In this document: positions 1-5,863 of the stretch, in pieces
How the letters are laid out: the number at the start of each line of letters is the position of its first letter
How positions within the stretch are numbered: position 1 is the first letter of the stretch
DNA from: Bradyrhizobiaceae bacterium
GTDB lineage: Bacteria; Pseudomonadota; Alphaproteobacteria; Rhizobiales; Xanthobacteraceae
Reading direction: 5' to 3'
Length of the DNA stretch: 5,863 bases
Assembly: GCA_016793685.1 (NCBI GenBank)
Contig: JAEULX010000131.1
Location: forward strand, 1-5,863
Position numbers and translations under genes: made by a program
Notes under the pieces: model-generated
Database searches by the model: none
What the model was told of the DNA's origin: nothing
Seen by the model: only the letters and a program-made list of their open reading frames with translations

Positions 1-14
1 TGGCAACTTATTGA

Positions 15-75
15 TCTAGTGTGGCTTTGGGACTCGCCGCAAGAATGATGCGGACTTCTGAACCGCCACACTAGA
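15..75. repeat. Palindromic element next to mtgA (11-bp inverted repeat, nested stem)
   Basis: An 11-bp perfect inverted repeat has its left arm at 15-25 (TCTAGTGTGGC) and its right arm at 65-75 (GCCACACTAGA). Between them lies a second short stem, CCGCA at 37-41 and TGCGG at 49-53, with a 7-nt loop, so the whole unit could fold into a two-level hairpin in RNA or a cruciform in DNA. The stretch is visibly less GC-rich than the genes beside it and has no open frame I would call. No T-run follows either arm, so it does not look like a standard intrinsic terminator. By architecture it could be a short palindromic extragenic repeat or a tiny non-autonomous mobile element (MITE-like). That identity is inference, because only one copy is visible here. 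Confidence 0.55.
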
Positions 76-81
76 CTAGTG
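69..81. repeat. 13-bp palindrome over the mtgA stop codon
   Basis: CACTAG (69-74) and CTAGTG (76-81) form a perfect 6-bp inverted repeat around a single A at 75. It overlaps the right arm of the larger 15-75 repeat and includes the mtgA stop codon (76-78, TAG on the minus strand). It may be part of the same element or the junction left by its insertion. A role as a protein-binding site is possible but not shown. Confidence 0.4.
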
Positions 82-789
82 GCGCTGCGCCCGCGGCTGC
101 AGGCAGCCGGCGAGCCACGGGATCGCGGCGCGCCGCTCGTAAATGCCGGCAAGCCGGCGCAGTCCCGGTCCCGGCCGGCCCGGATTGCGCTTTTTCGGAT
201 TGGGGAGGGCGGCAGCCAGCAGCGCGGCCTCGTTGGGGCTGAGATCGCGGGCGGATTTGCCGAAAGCCCGGCGCGCGGCCGCTTCCGCTCCGAATTCGCC
301 GTTCGGCCCCCATTCCGCAATATTGAGATAGATTTCGATCAGCCGCCGCTTGCCGAGGACGAGGTTGAGCCAGACGGCGAGCGGCATCTCGATGACTTTG
401 CGCACGACGCTGCGGCCCGGCCACAGGAACAGGTTCTTTGCCGTCTGCTGCGACAGCGTGGACGCGCCGCGCAGATCGTCGAGCGAATCGGCGCTCACGA
501 AGGCTCCCCGGAGCTCGACGAGGTCGATGCCCGGGTGGCGGCAGAAGCGGGCATCCTCGGCGGCGATGACCGAGACCGGCAGGCTCCGGGCCATCGCGTC
601 GAGCGGGACCCAATGACGCTCGACTCGCTCGCCCGCCGCCCATCGCGCCAGCATCAAGGTCGAGACGGGCTCGCCGAACAGATAGAGCGGCGTGAGCAGA
701 TAGGGCACGGCCAGGAGGCCGGCCACGAAGATGGCGGCAAACTTGAGTGCGCGGCGCCAGAAAGCAGGAAGGGACATCGAAGCAGCCAT
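76..789 (-). CDS. mtgA: Monofunctional biosynthetic peptidoglycan transglycosylase MtgA
   Basis: This enzyme polymerises lipid II into glycan strands at the outer face of the inner membrane. It has the GT51 glycosyltransferase domain without a penicillin-binding transpeptidase domain. The 237-residue product matches the usual MtgA length (about 230-245). A single membrane anchor spans roughly residues 14-36, after a basic WRR. The GT51 motifs follow in order: EDARFCRHPG at 78-87, whose first Glu (E78) is the expected catalytic base; GASTLSQQTAKNLFL at 108-122; RKVIEMPLAVWLNLVLGKRRLIEIYLN at about 130-156; GEFGAEAAARRAFGK at 164-178; and LSPNEAALLAAALPNP at 183-198. The start at 789 is an ATG with AGGA 8 nt upstream; a second ATG at 777 (M5) has no better site. 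It is divergent from the antiporter gene, and its stop codon abuts the palindromic element at 15-75. All key motifs look intact. Confidence 0.96.
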   Translation of the reverse strand: MAASMSLPAFWRRALKFAAIFVAGLLAVPYLLTPLYLFGEPVSTLMLARWAAGERVERHWVPLDAMARSLPVSVIAAEDARFCRHPGIDLVELRGAFVSADSLDDLRGASTLSQQTAKNLFLWPGRSVVRKVIEMPLAVWLNLVLGKRRLIEIYLNIAEWGPNGEFGAEAAARRAFGKSARDLSPNEAALLAAALPNPKKRNPGRPGPGLRRLAGIYERRAAIPWLAGCLQPRAQRH

Positions 790-863
790 TTGCGCTATCC
801 TACCCTGGCGCGTGCGCGCCCGTCCTTGAATACAGAACAGGGTCTTTACAATTTGGTGGGTCG
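790..863. promoter_or_regulatory. Divergent mtgA/antiporter intergenic region with probable promoters
   Basis: This 74-bp spacer is the only non-coding DNA between two divergent start codons, so promoters for both genes are expected here or inside the 5' ends of the genes. A GC-rich inverted repeat, GGCGCG at 807-812 and CGCGCC at 815-820 with a 2-nt centre, lies nearer the mtgA side. On the plus strand, TTGAAT (826-831) and TACAAT (847-852) resemble -35 and -10 boxes. Their 15-nt spacing is short, and the -10 would leave a leader of only a few bases before the ATG at 864. I saw no convincing promoter for mtgA on the minus strand. The assignment rests on gene layout more than on the boxes. 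Confidence 0.35.
798..801 (-). promoter_or_regulatory. Ribosome binding site of mtgA
   Basis: AGGA on the minus strand, 8 nt before the ATG at 789-787. This spacing is good and supports that start over the in-frame ATG four codons further in. Confidence 0.6.
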
Positions 864-2477
864 ATGACGGGGACGGGCTACTACGAGACCTTGCTGTCTC
901 TGCTGGCCGTGCTGGCGGCGGTCGCGCTGCTCGCGCGGCGGCTCAACACGGCGCCCTCGATCCTGCTCGTGGCGGCGGGCGTCGCGCTTGCGCTCATTCC
1001 CGGCATTCCGGCAATCGAGCTGTCGCCCCGGTTCGTGCTGTTGATCTTGCTGCCGCCGCTGATCTACTCGGCCGGCGTCGCGATGAGCTGGCGCGAATTC
1101 CGCTTCAACCTCCGGCCGATTGCGCTGCTTGCCTTCGGCTGCGTCCTGTTCACGACCTGCGCCGTGGCGGCGGCCGCGCATTATGTGCTGGCGCTGCCGT
1201 GGAACATCGGCTTCCTGCTCGGCGCGATCGTCTCGCCGCCCGATGTCGTTGCCCCGCTCGCGGTGGCGCGCCGGCTCGGCCTGCCGCGCCGCCTAACGGT
1301 CATCCTCGAGGGGGAGGGGCTCGCGAACGACGCGACTGCGCTCGTGCTCTATCGCTTCGCCGTCGCGGCCGTCAGCACGGGCGCGTTCTCGTTCCCCGAA
1401 GCGGCAGCGACCTTCGGCGCGATTGTGGTCGGCGAGATCGCCTTCGGCATCGGCGTCGGCTGGGTCAGCCTGCGGCTGCGCCACTGGGCGCGCGATCCCC
1501 GGGTCGAGATCACCTTGTCCTTGATGACGCCCTATCTCGCCTATTGGGTCCCGGAGAATCTCGGCGGGTCCGGCGTGCTCGCGACGGTCGCCGCCGGCCT
1601 CTACGTGAGCTGGAACGGGCCGCGCCTGATCTCCTCGGCGACGCGCCTGCAGGGCATCTTCTTCTGGGACCTGCTCATTTACCTGATCGAGGGCTTCGTT
1701 TTCCTGGTGACAGGGCTGCAGGCCCGCACGCTGTTCGAACGCGGCGTCGCGGCCTCGGTGGGCGAGCTTCTGCTCGGCGTCGTGGTGACGACTTTGGTTT
1801 GCATCGCCGCGCGGTTCATCTGGGTGTTCCCGGCGGCCTATCTCCCGCGCCTGTTGTTCCCGGCGATACGGCGGCGCGATCCCTATCCGCCCTGGGGCGT
1901 GCCCTTCATGCTCGCCTTCATCGGCATTCGCGGAGTGGTGTCGCTCGCCGCCGCCCTGGCGATTCCCTTCACCCTGCAAAACGGCGCGCCGTTTCCCCAT
2001 CGCGACGCCGTTCTCGTCGTCGTTTTCGGGGTCATCATTCTCACGTTGATCGGCCAGGGTCTGATGATGCCGGCGGTGGCGCGGTGGCTGCGCCTGCCGC
2101 AACTGGCAGCACGGGAGAAACGGGAGGAGAAGGAGGCCGAATTGCAGGCCCGCCGCGCCGCGCTCGCCGCCGCCGAGCGGCGGCTGCAGGCGCTGGGTGA
2201 GGCGGACGGGCTCAAAGACGAGACGGCCGAGCACTTGACGGCGCGCAATCATCAGCGGGCGCTGCATATGCCGCCGACGCTCGAGCAGGGGTTCGCGACC
2301 GCGGCGACGAGCGCAAAGCTTCACGTCCAACTGATCACGGCCGAGCGCGACTACCTCCACGAGCTGCTGCGTAAGGGCGAAATCACCGACGAATCCCGCC
2401 GGCTGATCGAGCGCGAACTCGATCTCGAAGAGGAAAGCATTTCCTGCAAGCGGGAGGCTTACGAGCCGCCGTTGTAA
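864..2477 (+). CDS. CPA1-family Na+/H+ antiporter with cytoplasmic C-terminal tail
   Basis: This is an inner-membrane cation/proton exchanger of the bacterial CPA1 (NhaP/YjcE-like) family, expected to export Na+ (or K+) in exchange for H+ for pH and ion homeostasis. The 537-residue product is close to the family's usual 520-550. Many hydrophobic segments fill residues 8 to about 408. Diagnostic motifs are GAIVSPPDVVAPLAV at 120-134; LEGEGLANDATALVLYRFAV at 148-167, containing the N155-D156 pair typical of electroneutral CPA1 exchangers; WDLLIYLIEGFVFLVTGLQ at 268-286; and GIRGVVSLAAALAIP at 354-368 with its conserved Arg (R356). Residues about 411-537 are soluble, highly charged and rich in Ala, Glu and Arg, with a likely coiled coil at 414-446. 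The ATG at 864 is chosen because the first membrane helix begins just after it; the frame is open further upstream, but those residues are not family-like. Its Shine-Dalgarno (GGTGGG, 855-860) is only 3 nt away, so it is weak. The exact cation is not determined by sequence. Confidence 0.93.
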   Translation: MTGTGYYETLLSLLAVLAAVALLARRLNTAPSILLVAAGVALALIPGIPAIELSPRFVLLILLPPLIYSAGVAMSWREFRFNLRPIALLAFGCVLFTTCAVAAAAHYVLALPWNIGFLLGAIVSPPDVVAPLAVARRLGLPRRLTVILEGEGLANDATALVLYRFAVAAVSTGAFSFPEAAATFGAIVVGEIAFGIGVGWVSLRLRHWARDPRVEITLSLMTPYLAYWVPENLGGSGVLATVAAGLYVSWNGPRLISSATRLQGIFFWDLLIYLIEGFVFLVTGLQARTLFERGVAASVGELLLGVVVTTLVCIAARFIWVFPAAYLPRLLFPAIRRRDPYPPWGVPFMLAFIGIRGVVSLAAALAIPFTLQNGAPFPHRDAVLVVVFGVIILTLIGQGLMMPAVARWLRLPQLAAREKREEKEAELQARRAALAAAERRLQALGEADGLKDETAEHLTARNHQRALHMPPTLEQGFATAATSAKLHVQLITAERDYLHELLRKGEITDESRRLIERELDLEEESISCKREAYEPPL

Positions 2478-2522
2478 GTCTCCCGAAAAAGGGGGCCGGC
2501 TGCGACGCAGTTCGCCTGGAAT

Positions 2523-3980
2523 TTACCGCCGGCGTTCCGCCAGCAGTTCGCGATAAAGCTCGGCATAGTGGCGCGCCGGACGGCGCCAGGAGACGTCGGC
2601 GGCCATGGCGTTGCGCTGCGCGCGCCGCCAGACGCGCTGATTGCGCCACAGCGCGGTCGTGCGCAGGATCGCCGCCTCCAGCATGCCGACGGTCGGCGTG
2701 AACTGGACGCCGGTGCCGAATCCCTCCGCCACCGCCATCTCGTTGCAGTCGATGACGGTGTCGGCGAGCCCGCCGACGCGGCTGACGATCGGCAGCGTGC
2801 CGTAGCGCAACGCGCAGAGCTGCGGCAGGCCGCACGGCTCGAAGCGCGAGGGCATCAGCAGCGCGTCGGCGCCGGCCTGGATCAGATGCGCGAGCTCCTC
2901 GTCGTAGCCGATCACGCAGCTGATCCGCCCCTCATGAATGCGGGCCGCATCCATGAATCCGCGCTCCAGCGCGCGTTCGCCGGTTCCCAGCACGATGAGC
3001 TGCGCGCCGGTCGCGAGCAGCGTCGGCAGGACCGCGACCAGCATGTCGAGGCCCTTTTGCCAGGTGAGGCGGCTGATCACGCCGAACAGCAGCTTGTCGG
3101 CGGTCTCGAGTTTCATTTTCTCCTTGAGCACCGCCTTGTTGGCGATGCGCGGGGCGATCCGGCGCGCGTCGAAATTGGCGGCGATCAGCGGGTCGGTCGC
3201 CGGATTCCACACATTGTAGTCGATGCCGTTGAGGATGCCGGTGAGCCGCTCGGTGCGGACGCGCAGCAGCCCGTCGAGCCCCATCCCGAATTCCGGCGTG
3301 CGGATCTCCGCGGCATAGGTCGGCGATACCGTCGTGATCCGGTCGGACAAGGCGAGGGCGGCCTTGAGAAATCCGATCTCCCCGTGGAACTCGACGCCTT
3401 CGATGCTGTAGGACTCCGGCGGCAGCTTGAGCAGATGCATGAAGGACGACGGAAACAGTCCCTGAAACGCGAGGTTATGCACCGTGATCACGGTGCGCGG
3501 CCCGTGCTCGTAGCCGTAGCGGAGATAGGCGGCCGCAAGCCCGCCCTGCCAGTCATGCGCGTGGAGGACGTCCGGCTTGAAAGCGGCGATCTCGCCGCCG
3601 CCGATGCGCGCCGCCATCAGGCTGAGCGCGCCGAAGCGCAGAGCGTTGTCGGCCCAGTCCTTGCCGTCCGGCCCGTGATACGGGCCGCCATGCCGCCGGT
3701 AGAGATGCGGCGCGTCGATGACGATGAGTTCGAGGCCCTTGGCTTGGCCGTGGATCAGCCGCGCCGGCCCGCCGAACAGGTCGGGAAACTCATGGATCGT
3801 CTCGCCGGCGGGCAGGGCGTCGATCACGGAAGGGTAGCCGGGCGTCAGCGTGACGACCCGCACCCCTTCCGCCAGAAGCGCTTGCGGCAGAGCGCCCGCT
3901 ACGTCGGCGAGGCCTCCAGTTTTGATAAACGGGTAGACCTCGGAAACGACGAAGAGGACGTTGATCTGCGACGCTGTCAC
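2523..3980 (-). CDS. glgA: Glycogen synthase (ADP-glucose-dependent, GT5)
   Basis: This cytoplasmic enzyme transfers glucose from ADP-glucose to the non-reducing end of alpha-1,4-glucan, using the product of the adjacent glgC. The 485 residues fit the family (about 475-490). The N-terminal GT5 domain begins at VLFVVSEVYPF (8-18), with the ADP-glucose-binding K20 in KTGGLADV (20-27). DVLHAHDWQ lies at 137-145, TVHNLAFQG at 166-174 and NGID at 251-254. The C-terminal GT-B domain has SRLTWQKG at 303-310 (R304 and K309, matching the E. coli catalytic Arg and Lys), GTGE at 332-335 and RFEPCGLPQ at 379-387, with E381 the expected catalytic Glu. The start is a GTG whose first bases overlap the glgC stop (GTGA, 3977-3980). 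It gives the normal GlgA N-terminus. The frame stays open 152 codons further upstream, but only as a shadow inside glgC. No clear Shine-Dalgarno precedes it, so translational coupling to glgC is likely. Confidence 0.97.
   Translation of the reverse strand: MTASQINVLFVVSEVYPFIKTGGLADVAGALPQALLAEGVRVVTLTPGYPSVIDALPAGETIHEFPDLFGGPARLIHGQAKGLELIVIDAPHLYRRHGGPYHGPDGKDWADNALRFGALSLMAARIGGGEIAAFKPDVLHAHDWQGGLAAAYLRYGYEHGPRTVITVHNLAFQGLFPSSFMHLLKLPPESYSIEGVEFHGEIGFLKAALALSDRITTVSPTYAAEIRTPEFGMGLDGLLRVRTERLTGILNGIDYNVWNPATDPLIAANFDARRIAPRIANKAVLKEKMKLETADKLLFGVISRLTWQKGLDMLVAVLPTLLATGAQLIVLGTGERALERGFMDAARIHEGRISCVIGYDEELAHLIQAGADALLMPSRFEPCGLPQLCALRYGTLPIVSRVGGLADTVIDCNEMAVAEGFGTGVQFTPTVGMLEAAILRTTALWRNQRVWRRAQRNAMAADVSWRRPARHYAELYRELLAERRR
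3977..3980 (-). other. GTGA stop/start overlap of glgC and glgA
   Basis: The glgC stop (TGA, 3979-3977) and the glgA start (GTG, 3980-3978) share bases. The preceding 20 nt contain no good Shine-Dalgarno. This arrangement usually means ribosomes finishing glgC restart on glgA, linking the amounts of ADP-glucose pyrophosphorylase and glycogen synthase. Confidence 0.8.
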
Positions 3981-5242
3981 AAGCGGTCGATCATATTCTG
4001 AGTGATCAGACAGATGCCGCGTTCGGTGCGGCGGAACCGCTTGGCGTCCAGTTCGGGGTCCTCTCCCACGACCAGCTTCGCGGGGATGCGGACGCCCTTG
4101 TCGACCACCACGTTGCGCAGGCGCGCGCCGCGGGCGATCTCGACATTCGGCAGGATCACCGAGTTGTCGACGAAGACATAGGAGTGGATGCGGGCGCCGC
4201 TGAACAGCAGCGAGCGGCGGATCGAAGCGCCGGAAATGATGCAGTCGCTCGCCACCAGCGACGAGATCGCGATGCCGCGCCGCCCCTGCTCGTCGTGCAC
4301 GAACTTGGCCGGCGGCGTGATTTCCGCGAAGGTCCAGATCGGCCAGTTGTGGTCGAACAGGTCGAGCTGCGGCACGACCGCGGTGAGGTCGATATTGGCC
4401 TCCCAGTACGATTCGATCGTGCCGACGTCGCGCCAATAGGGCTGTGCTTCTTCCCGCGAGCGCACGCAGGAGCGCGAGAACGGATGGGCGACCGCCTTTC
4501 CGTACTTCACGAGGTAGGGGATGATGTCCTTGCCGAAATCGTGGCTCGAATGCGGGTCGGCGGCGTCGCGGCGCATCTGGTCGATCAGGAACCGCGTGTT
4601 GAAGGCGTAGATGCCCATACTCGCGAGCGCCTGGTTGGGATTGCCGGGAATATGCGGCGGGTTCGCCGGCTTCTCCACGAAGTCGATGATGATGTCGTTC
4701 TCATCGACATGCATCACGCCGAAGCCGGTCGCTTCCCGCACCGGGACTTCGAGCGCGGCGACGGTGATGTCGGCATTCTGCTGGACATGCTGCTGGAGCA
4801 TGAGCTCCACGTCCATCTTGTAGACGTGGTCGCCGGCCAGAATGACCATGTATTCCGGATTGTAGGTCTCGATGATGTCGATGTTCTGGTAGACGGCGTC
4901 CGCGGTGCCGGCGTACCAACTTGCGCCGGCGATGCGTTGGCTCGCCGGCAGGATGTCGAAGCTCTCGTTGCGTTCGGGGCGGAAGAAGTTCCAACCCCGC
5001 TGCATGTGTCGGATCAGGCTGTGCGCTTTGTACTGGGTGGCGACGCCGATACGATGAATGCCGGAATTGAAGGCATTGGAGAGCGCAAAATCGATAATGC
5101 GGGACTTGCCGCCGAAATAGACGGCAGGTTTGGCGCGATTGTCACAAAGTTCATGAAGCCGGCTTCCGCGCCCGCCCGCGAGGACATAGGCCATCGTCGA
5201 GCGGGCAAGGGGCCCGGACCTGGTCGTATTGTTGATCGGCAC
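3977..5242 (-). CDS. glgC: Glucose-1-phosphate adenylyltransferase (ADP-glucose pyrophosphorylase)
   Basis: This cytoplasmic enzyme makes ADP-glucose and pyrophosphate from ATP and glucose-1-phosphate, the committed and allosterically controlled step of bacterial glycogen synthesis. With the GTG start at 5242 it has 421 residues, the usual length. The nucleotidyltransferase domain shows AYVLAGGRGSRL at 18-29, RAKPAVYFGGKSRIIDF at 36-52, RPERNESFDILPASQR at 88-103, AGTADAVYQN at 111-120, GDHVYKMD at 137-144 with catalytic D138, EKP at 190-192 with the glucose-1-phosphate-binding K191, and YWRDVGTI at 269-276 with the metal-binding D272. The C-terminal left-handed beta-helix with hexapeptide-like repeats covers about 320-395. 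Rhizobial homologues are activated by fructose-6-phosphate and pyruvate, and this sequence resembles them; the effector preference here is inferred. The start is supported by GAGG 7 nt upstream and by the family N-terminus. An ATG 41 codons upstream (5365, inside glgP) is in frame but lacks a binding site. Confidence 0.97.
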   Translation of the reverse strand: MPINNTTRSGPLARSTMAYVLAGGRGSRLHELCDNRAKPAVYFGGKSRIIDFALSNAFNSGIHRIGVATQYKAHSLIRHMQRGWNFFRPERNESFDILPASQRIAGASWYAGTADAVYQNIDIIETYNPEYMVILAGDHVYKMDVELMLQQHVQQNADITVAALEVPVREATGFGVMHVDENDIIIDFVEKPANPPHIPGNPNQALASMGIYAFNTRFLIDQMRRDAADPHSSHDFGKDIIPYLVKYGKAVAHPFSRSCVRSREEAQPYWRDVGTIESYWEANIDLTAVVPQLDLFDHNWPIWTFAEITPPAKFVHDEQGRRGIAISSLVASDCIISGASIRRSLLFSGARIHSYVFVDNSVILPNVEIARGARLRNVVVDKGVRIPAKLVVGEDPELDAKRFRRTERGICLITQNMIDRL

Positions 5243-5336
5243 GGATATGCCTCGTCTTTTTGTTGCTGCCTCCTGGTCGCTGCACCGCTTGCCGTGCTCG
5301 TCGACGTGCGTGAATGACCATGAAGTCCAAGTGAAA
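5243..5336 (-). other. glgP-glgC intergenic leader
   Basis: This 94-nt spacer lies between the glgP stop and the glgC start. It has no terminator-like hairpin with a T-run and no promoter I would defend, so readthrough from glgP is the simplest reading. It contains the two Shine-Dalgarno-like sequences (5269-5274 and 5250-5253) and the 8-bp palindrome CGTCGACG at 5299-5306. The glgC frame happens to be open across the whole leader. An internal promoter for glgCA cannot be excluded. Confidence 0.45.
5250..5253 (-). promoter_or_regulatory. Ribosome binding site selecting the glgC GTG start
   Basis: GAGG on the minus strand, 7 nt before the GTG at 5242-5240. It is the reason for choosing this start over upstream in-frame codons. 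A stronger AGGAGG lies at 5269-5274 but is 26 nt from the GTG, and no start codon follows it at a workable distance. Confidence 0.6.
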
Positions 5337-5863
5337 TTAGGATCGAATGTAAGCTTCGGTAGCATAGCGCCGCATCATGCGGGCACTATTAAATACCGCG
5401 CCGATCTTGGTGATCGCCTGAGTCATCATCCAGATCCAGCGCGCACGCTTATCGTAATACAACGGAAGAACGACGTTTTCGAGTTTCGCGTAAAAATCCT
5501 CCGCATGGGCGGCGGCGGAGGGGTCGCCGCCGTCGGTCCCGATCGCCCAGCCGGTGACCCCCTCTTCGCAGCCCTCGATCCACCAGCCATCGAGAACGCT
5601 GAAATTGAGAACGCCGTTGAAGGCGGCCTTCATGCCGCTGGTACCGGATGCTTCCAGCGGCGGGATCGGATTGTTCAGCCATACGTCGGCGCCGGAGACG
5701 AGCTTGAGCGCCAGCGCCATGTCGTAGTTGGGGATGAACGCCATGGGGATCTCTTTGAGGGTCCGCATGTTGTGATGAATCTTGCGGATGATTCCCTTGC
5801 CCTCGAAATCGCGGGGATGCGACTTGCCGGCCATCACGATCTGGAACGGGTAGCGCTTGTTGA
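5337..5863 (-). CDS. glgP: Alpha-glucan (glycogen) phosphorylase, C-terminal part, truncated by window edge
   Basis: This is the C-terminal 174 residues of a GT35 phosphorylase, which cleaves alpha-1,4-glucan with inorganic phosphate to release glucose-1-phosphate, using pyridoxal phosphate. The reading frame runs off the window at 5863 and the 5' end is not visible. Visible residues begin NKRYPFQIVMAGKSHPRD. The cofactor-binding segment PLEASGTSGMKAAFNG has the expected pyridoxal-phosphate lysine at visible residue 78 (codon 5628-5630). It is followed by NFSVLDGWWIEG and GWAIGTDGG, then LPLYYD and the C-terminal SARMMRRYATEAYI. The SGTSGMKAA and LDGWW forms, in place of the SGTGNMK of classical E. 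coli/mammalian phosphorylases, point to the shorter alpha-glucan phosphorylase subfamily. It lies upstream of glgC on the same strand and supplies the breakdown arm of the pathway. The GTG at 5837 is internal, not a start. Confidence 0.94.
   Translation of the reverse strand, partial: NKRYPFQIVMAGKSHPRDFEGKGIIRKIHHNMRTLKEIPMAFIPNYDMALALKLVSGADVWLNNPIPPLEASGTSGMKAAFNGVLNFSVLDGWWIEGCEEGVTGWAIGTDGGDPSAAAHAEDFYAKLENVVLPLYYDKRARWIWMMTQAITKIGAVFNSARMMRRYATEAYIRS

Noticed and set aside
747..863. Upstream extension of the antiporter reading frame by 39 codons
   Set aside because: It would overlap mtgA, and the extra residues are not membrane-like or family-like. The ATG at 864 directly precedes the first hydrophobic helix.
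79..867. 262-codon open frame on the plus strand opposite mtgA
   Set aside because: The mtgA strand carries all GT51 motifs, and this frame is its mirror with no motif of its own.
1293..2360. 355-codon open frame on the minus strand opposite the antiporter gene
   Set aside because: The opposite strand encodes a membrane protein with clear CPA1 motifs; this frame is Arg/Glu/Gln/His-rich shadow sequence.
2484..2510. Possible terminator in the convergent antiporter/glgA gap
   Set aside because: On the minus strand a small CTGC/GCAG stem (2500-2510) is followed by five T (2490-2486), but only after about 9 intervening bases. The CCC/GGG pairing around the T-run is too short. On the plus strand there is no T-run. 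Not a convincing intrinsic terminator for either gene.
2568..4001. 477-codon open frame on the plus strand opposite glgA
   Set aside because: It lies entirely antisense to glgA and the end of glgC. Its translation is low-complexity, rich in Arg, Ala, Asp, Gln and Glu, has no recognisable motif, and is typical of shadow frames in high-GC DNA.
3981..4436. Upstream extension of the glgA frame into glgC
   Set aside because: The translation in this part is Arg/Ala-rich shadow sequence of glgC; the true GlgA N-terminus starts at the GTG at 3980.
4184..5317. 377-codon open frame on the plus strand opposite glgC
   Set aside because: Antisense to a gene with complete GlgC motifs; the translation has no family features and reflects GC-driven lack of stop codons.
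1..5863. CRISPR array, tRNA or rRNA, transposase or phage genes, toxin-antitoxin pair, defence system
   Set aside because: No repeated spacer-like units, RNA gene signatures or encoded proteins of these kinds were seen; the coding content is fully explained by the five genes listed.

Overview
The window is a high-GC bacterial chromosomal segment with five protein genes, and the coding strand is clear throughout. GlgC and GlgA resemble, from memory, the proteins of alphaproteobacteria such as Agrobacterium and Rhizobium relatives (for example the GlgC stretches AKPAVYFGGK, RPERNESFDILPASQR and LDAKRFRRTERGICLITQ). MtgA and the antiporter fit the same origin. An alphaproteobacterium of the Hyphomicrobiales (Rhizobiales) type is the best guess. 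The species cannot be named from this sequence.

Layout. Bases 1-75 are a small, relatively AT-rich non-coding stretch made of an 11-bp perfect inverted repeat around an inner 5-bp stem. It ends one base before the mtgA stop codon. mtgA (76-789, minus) encodes a monofunctional peptidoglycan glycosyltransferase. A 74-bp divergent spacer separates it from a CPA1-type Na+/H+ antiporter gene (864-2477, plus). The antiporter converges, across 45 bp, on a glycogen gene cluster on the minus strand. In transcription order the cluster is glgP (5337-5863, 5' end beyond the window), a 94-bp leader, glgC (3977-5242) and glgA (2523-3980). glgC and glgA overlap by four bases (GTGA).

How the genes work together. 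GlgC makes ADP-glucose from glucose-1-phosphate and ATP. GlgA adds that glucose to alpha-1,4-glucan chains. GlgP removes glucose from the same polymer by phosphorolysis, returning glucose-1-phosphate. Synthesis and breakdown therefore appear to be encoded in one transcription unit. No branching enzyme (GlgB) or debranching enzyme (GlgX) gene lies within the window, though either could lie upstream of glgP. mtgA and the antiporter have no evident link to glycogen and are probably ordinary chromosomal neighbours.

Overall this is mostly conserved housekeeping and storage metabolism, and I found no sign of a new multi-gene system. The most unusual feature is the palindromic element at 1-81. It holds all three CTAG tetranucleotides that I could find in the window and is worth a copy-number search.
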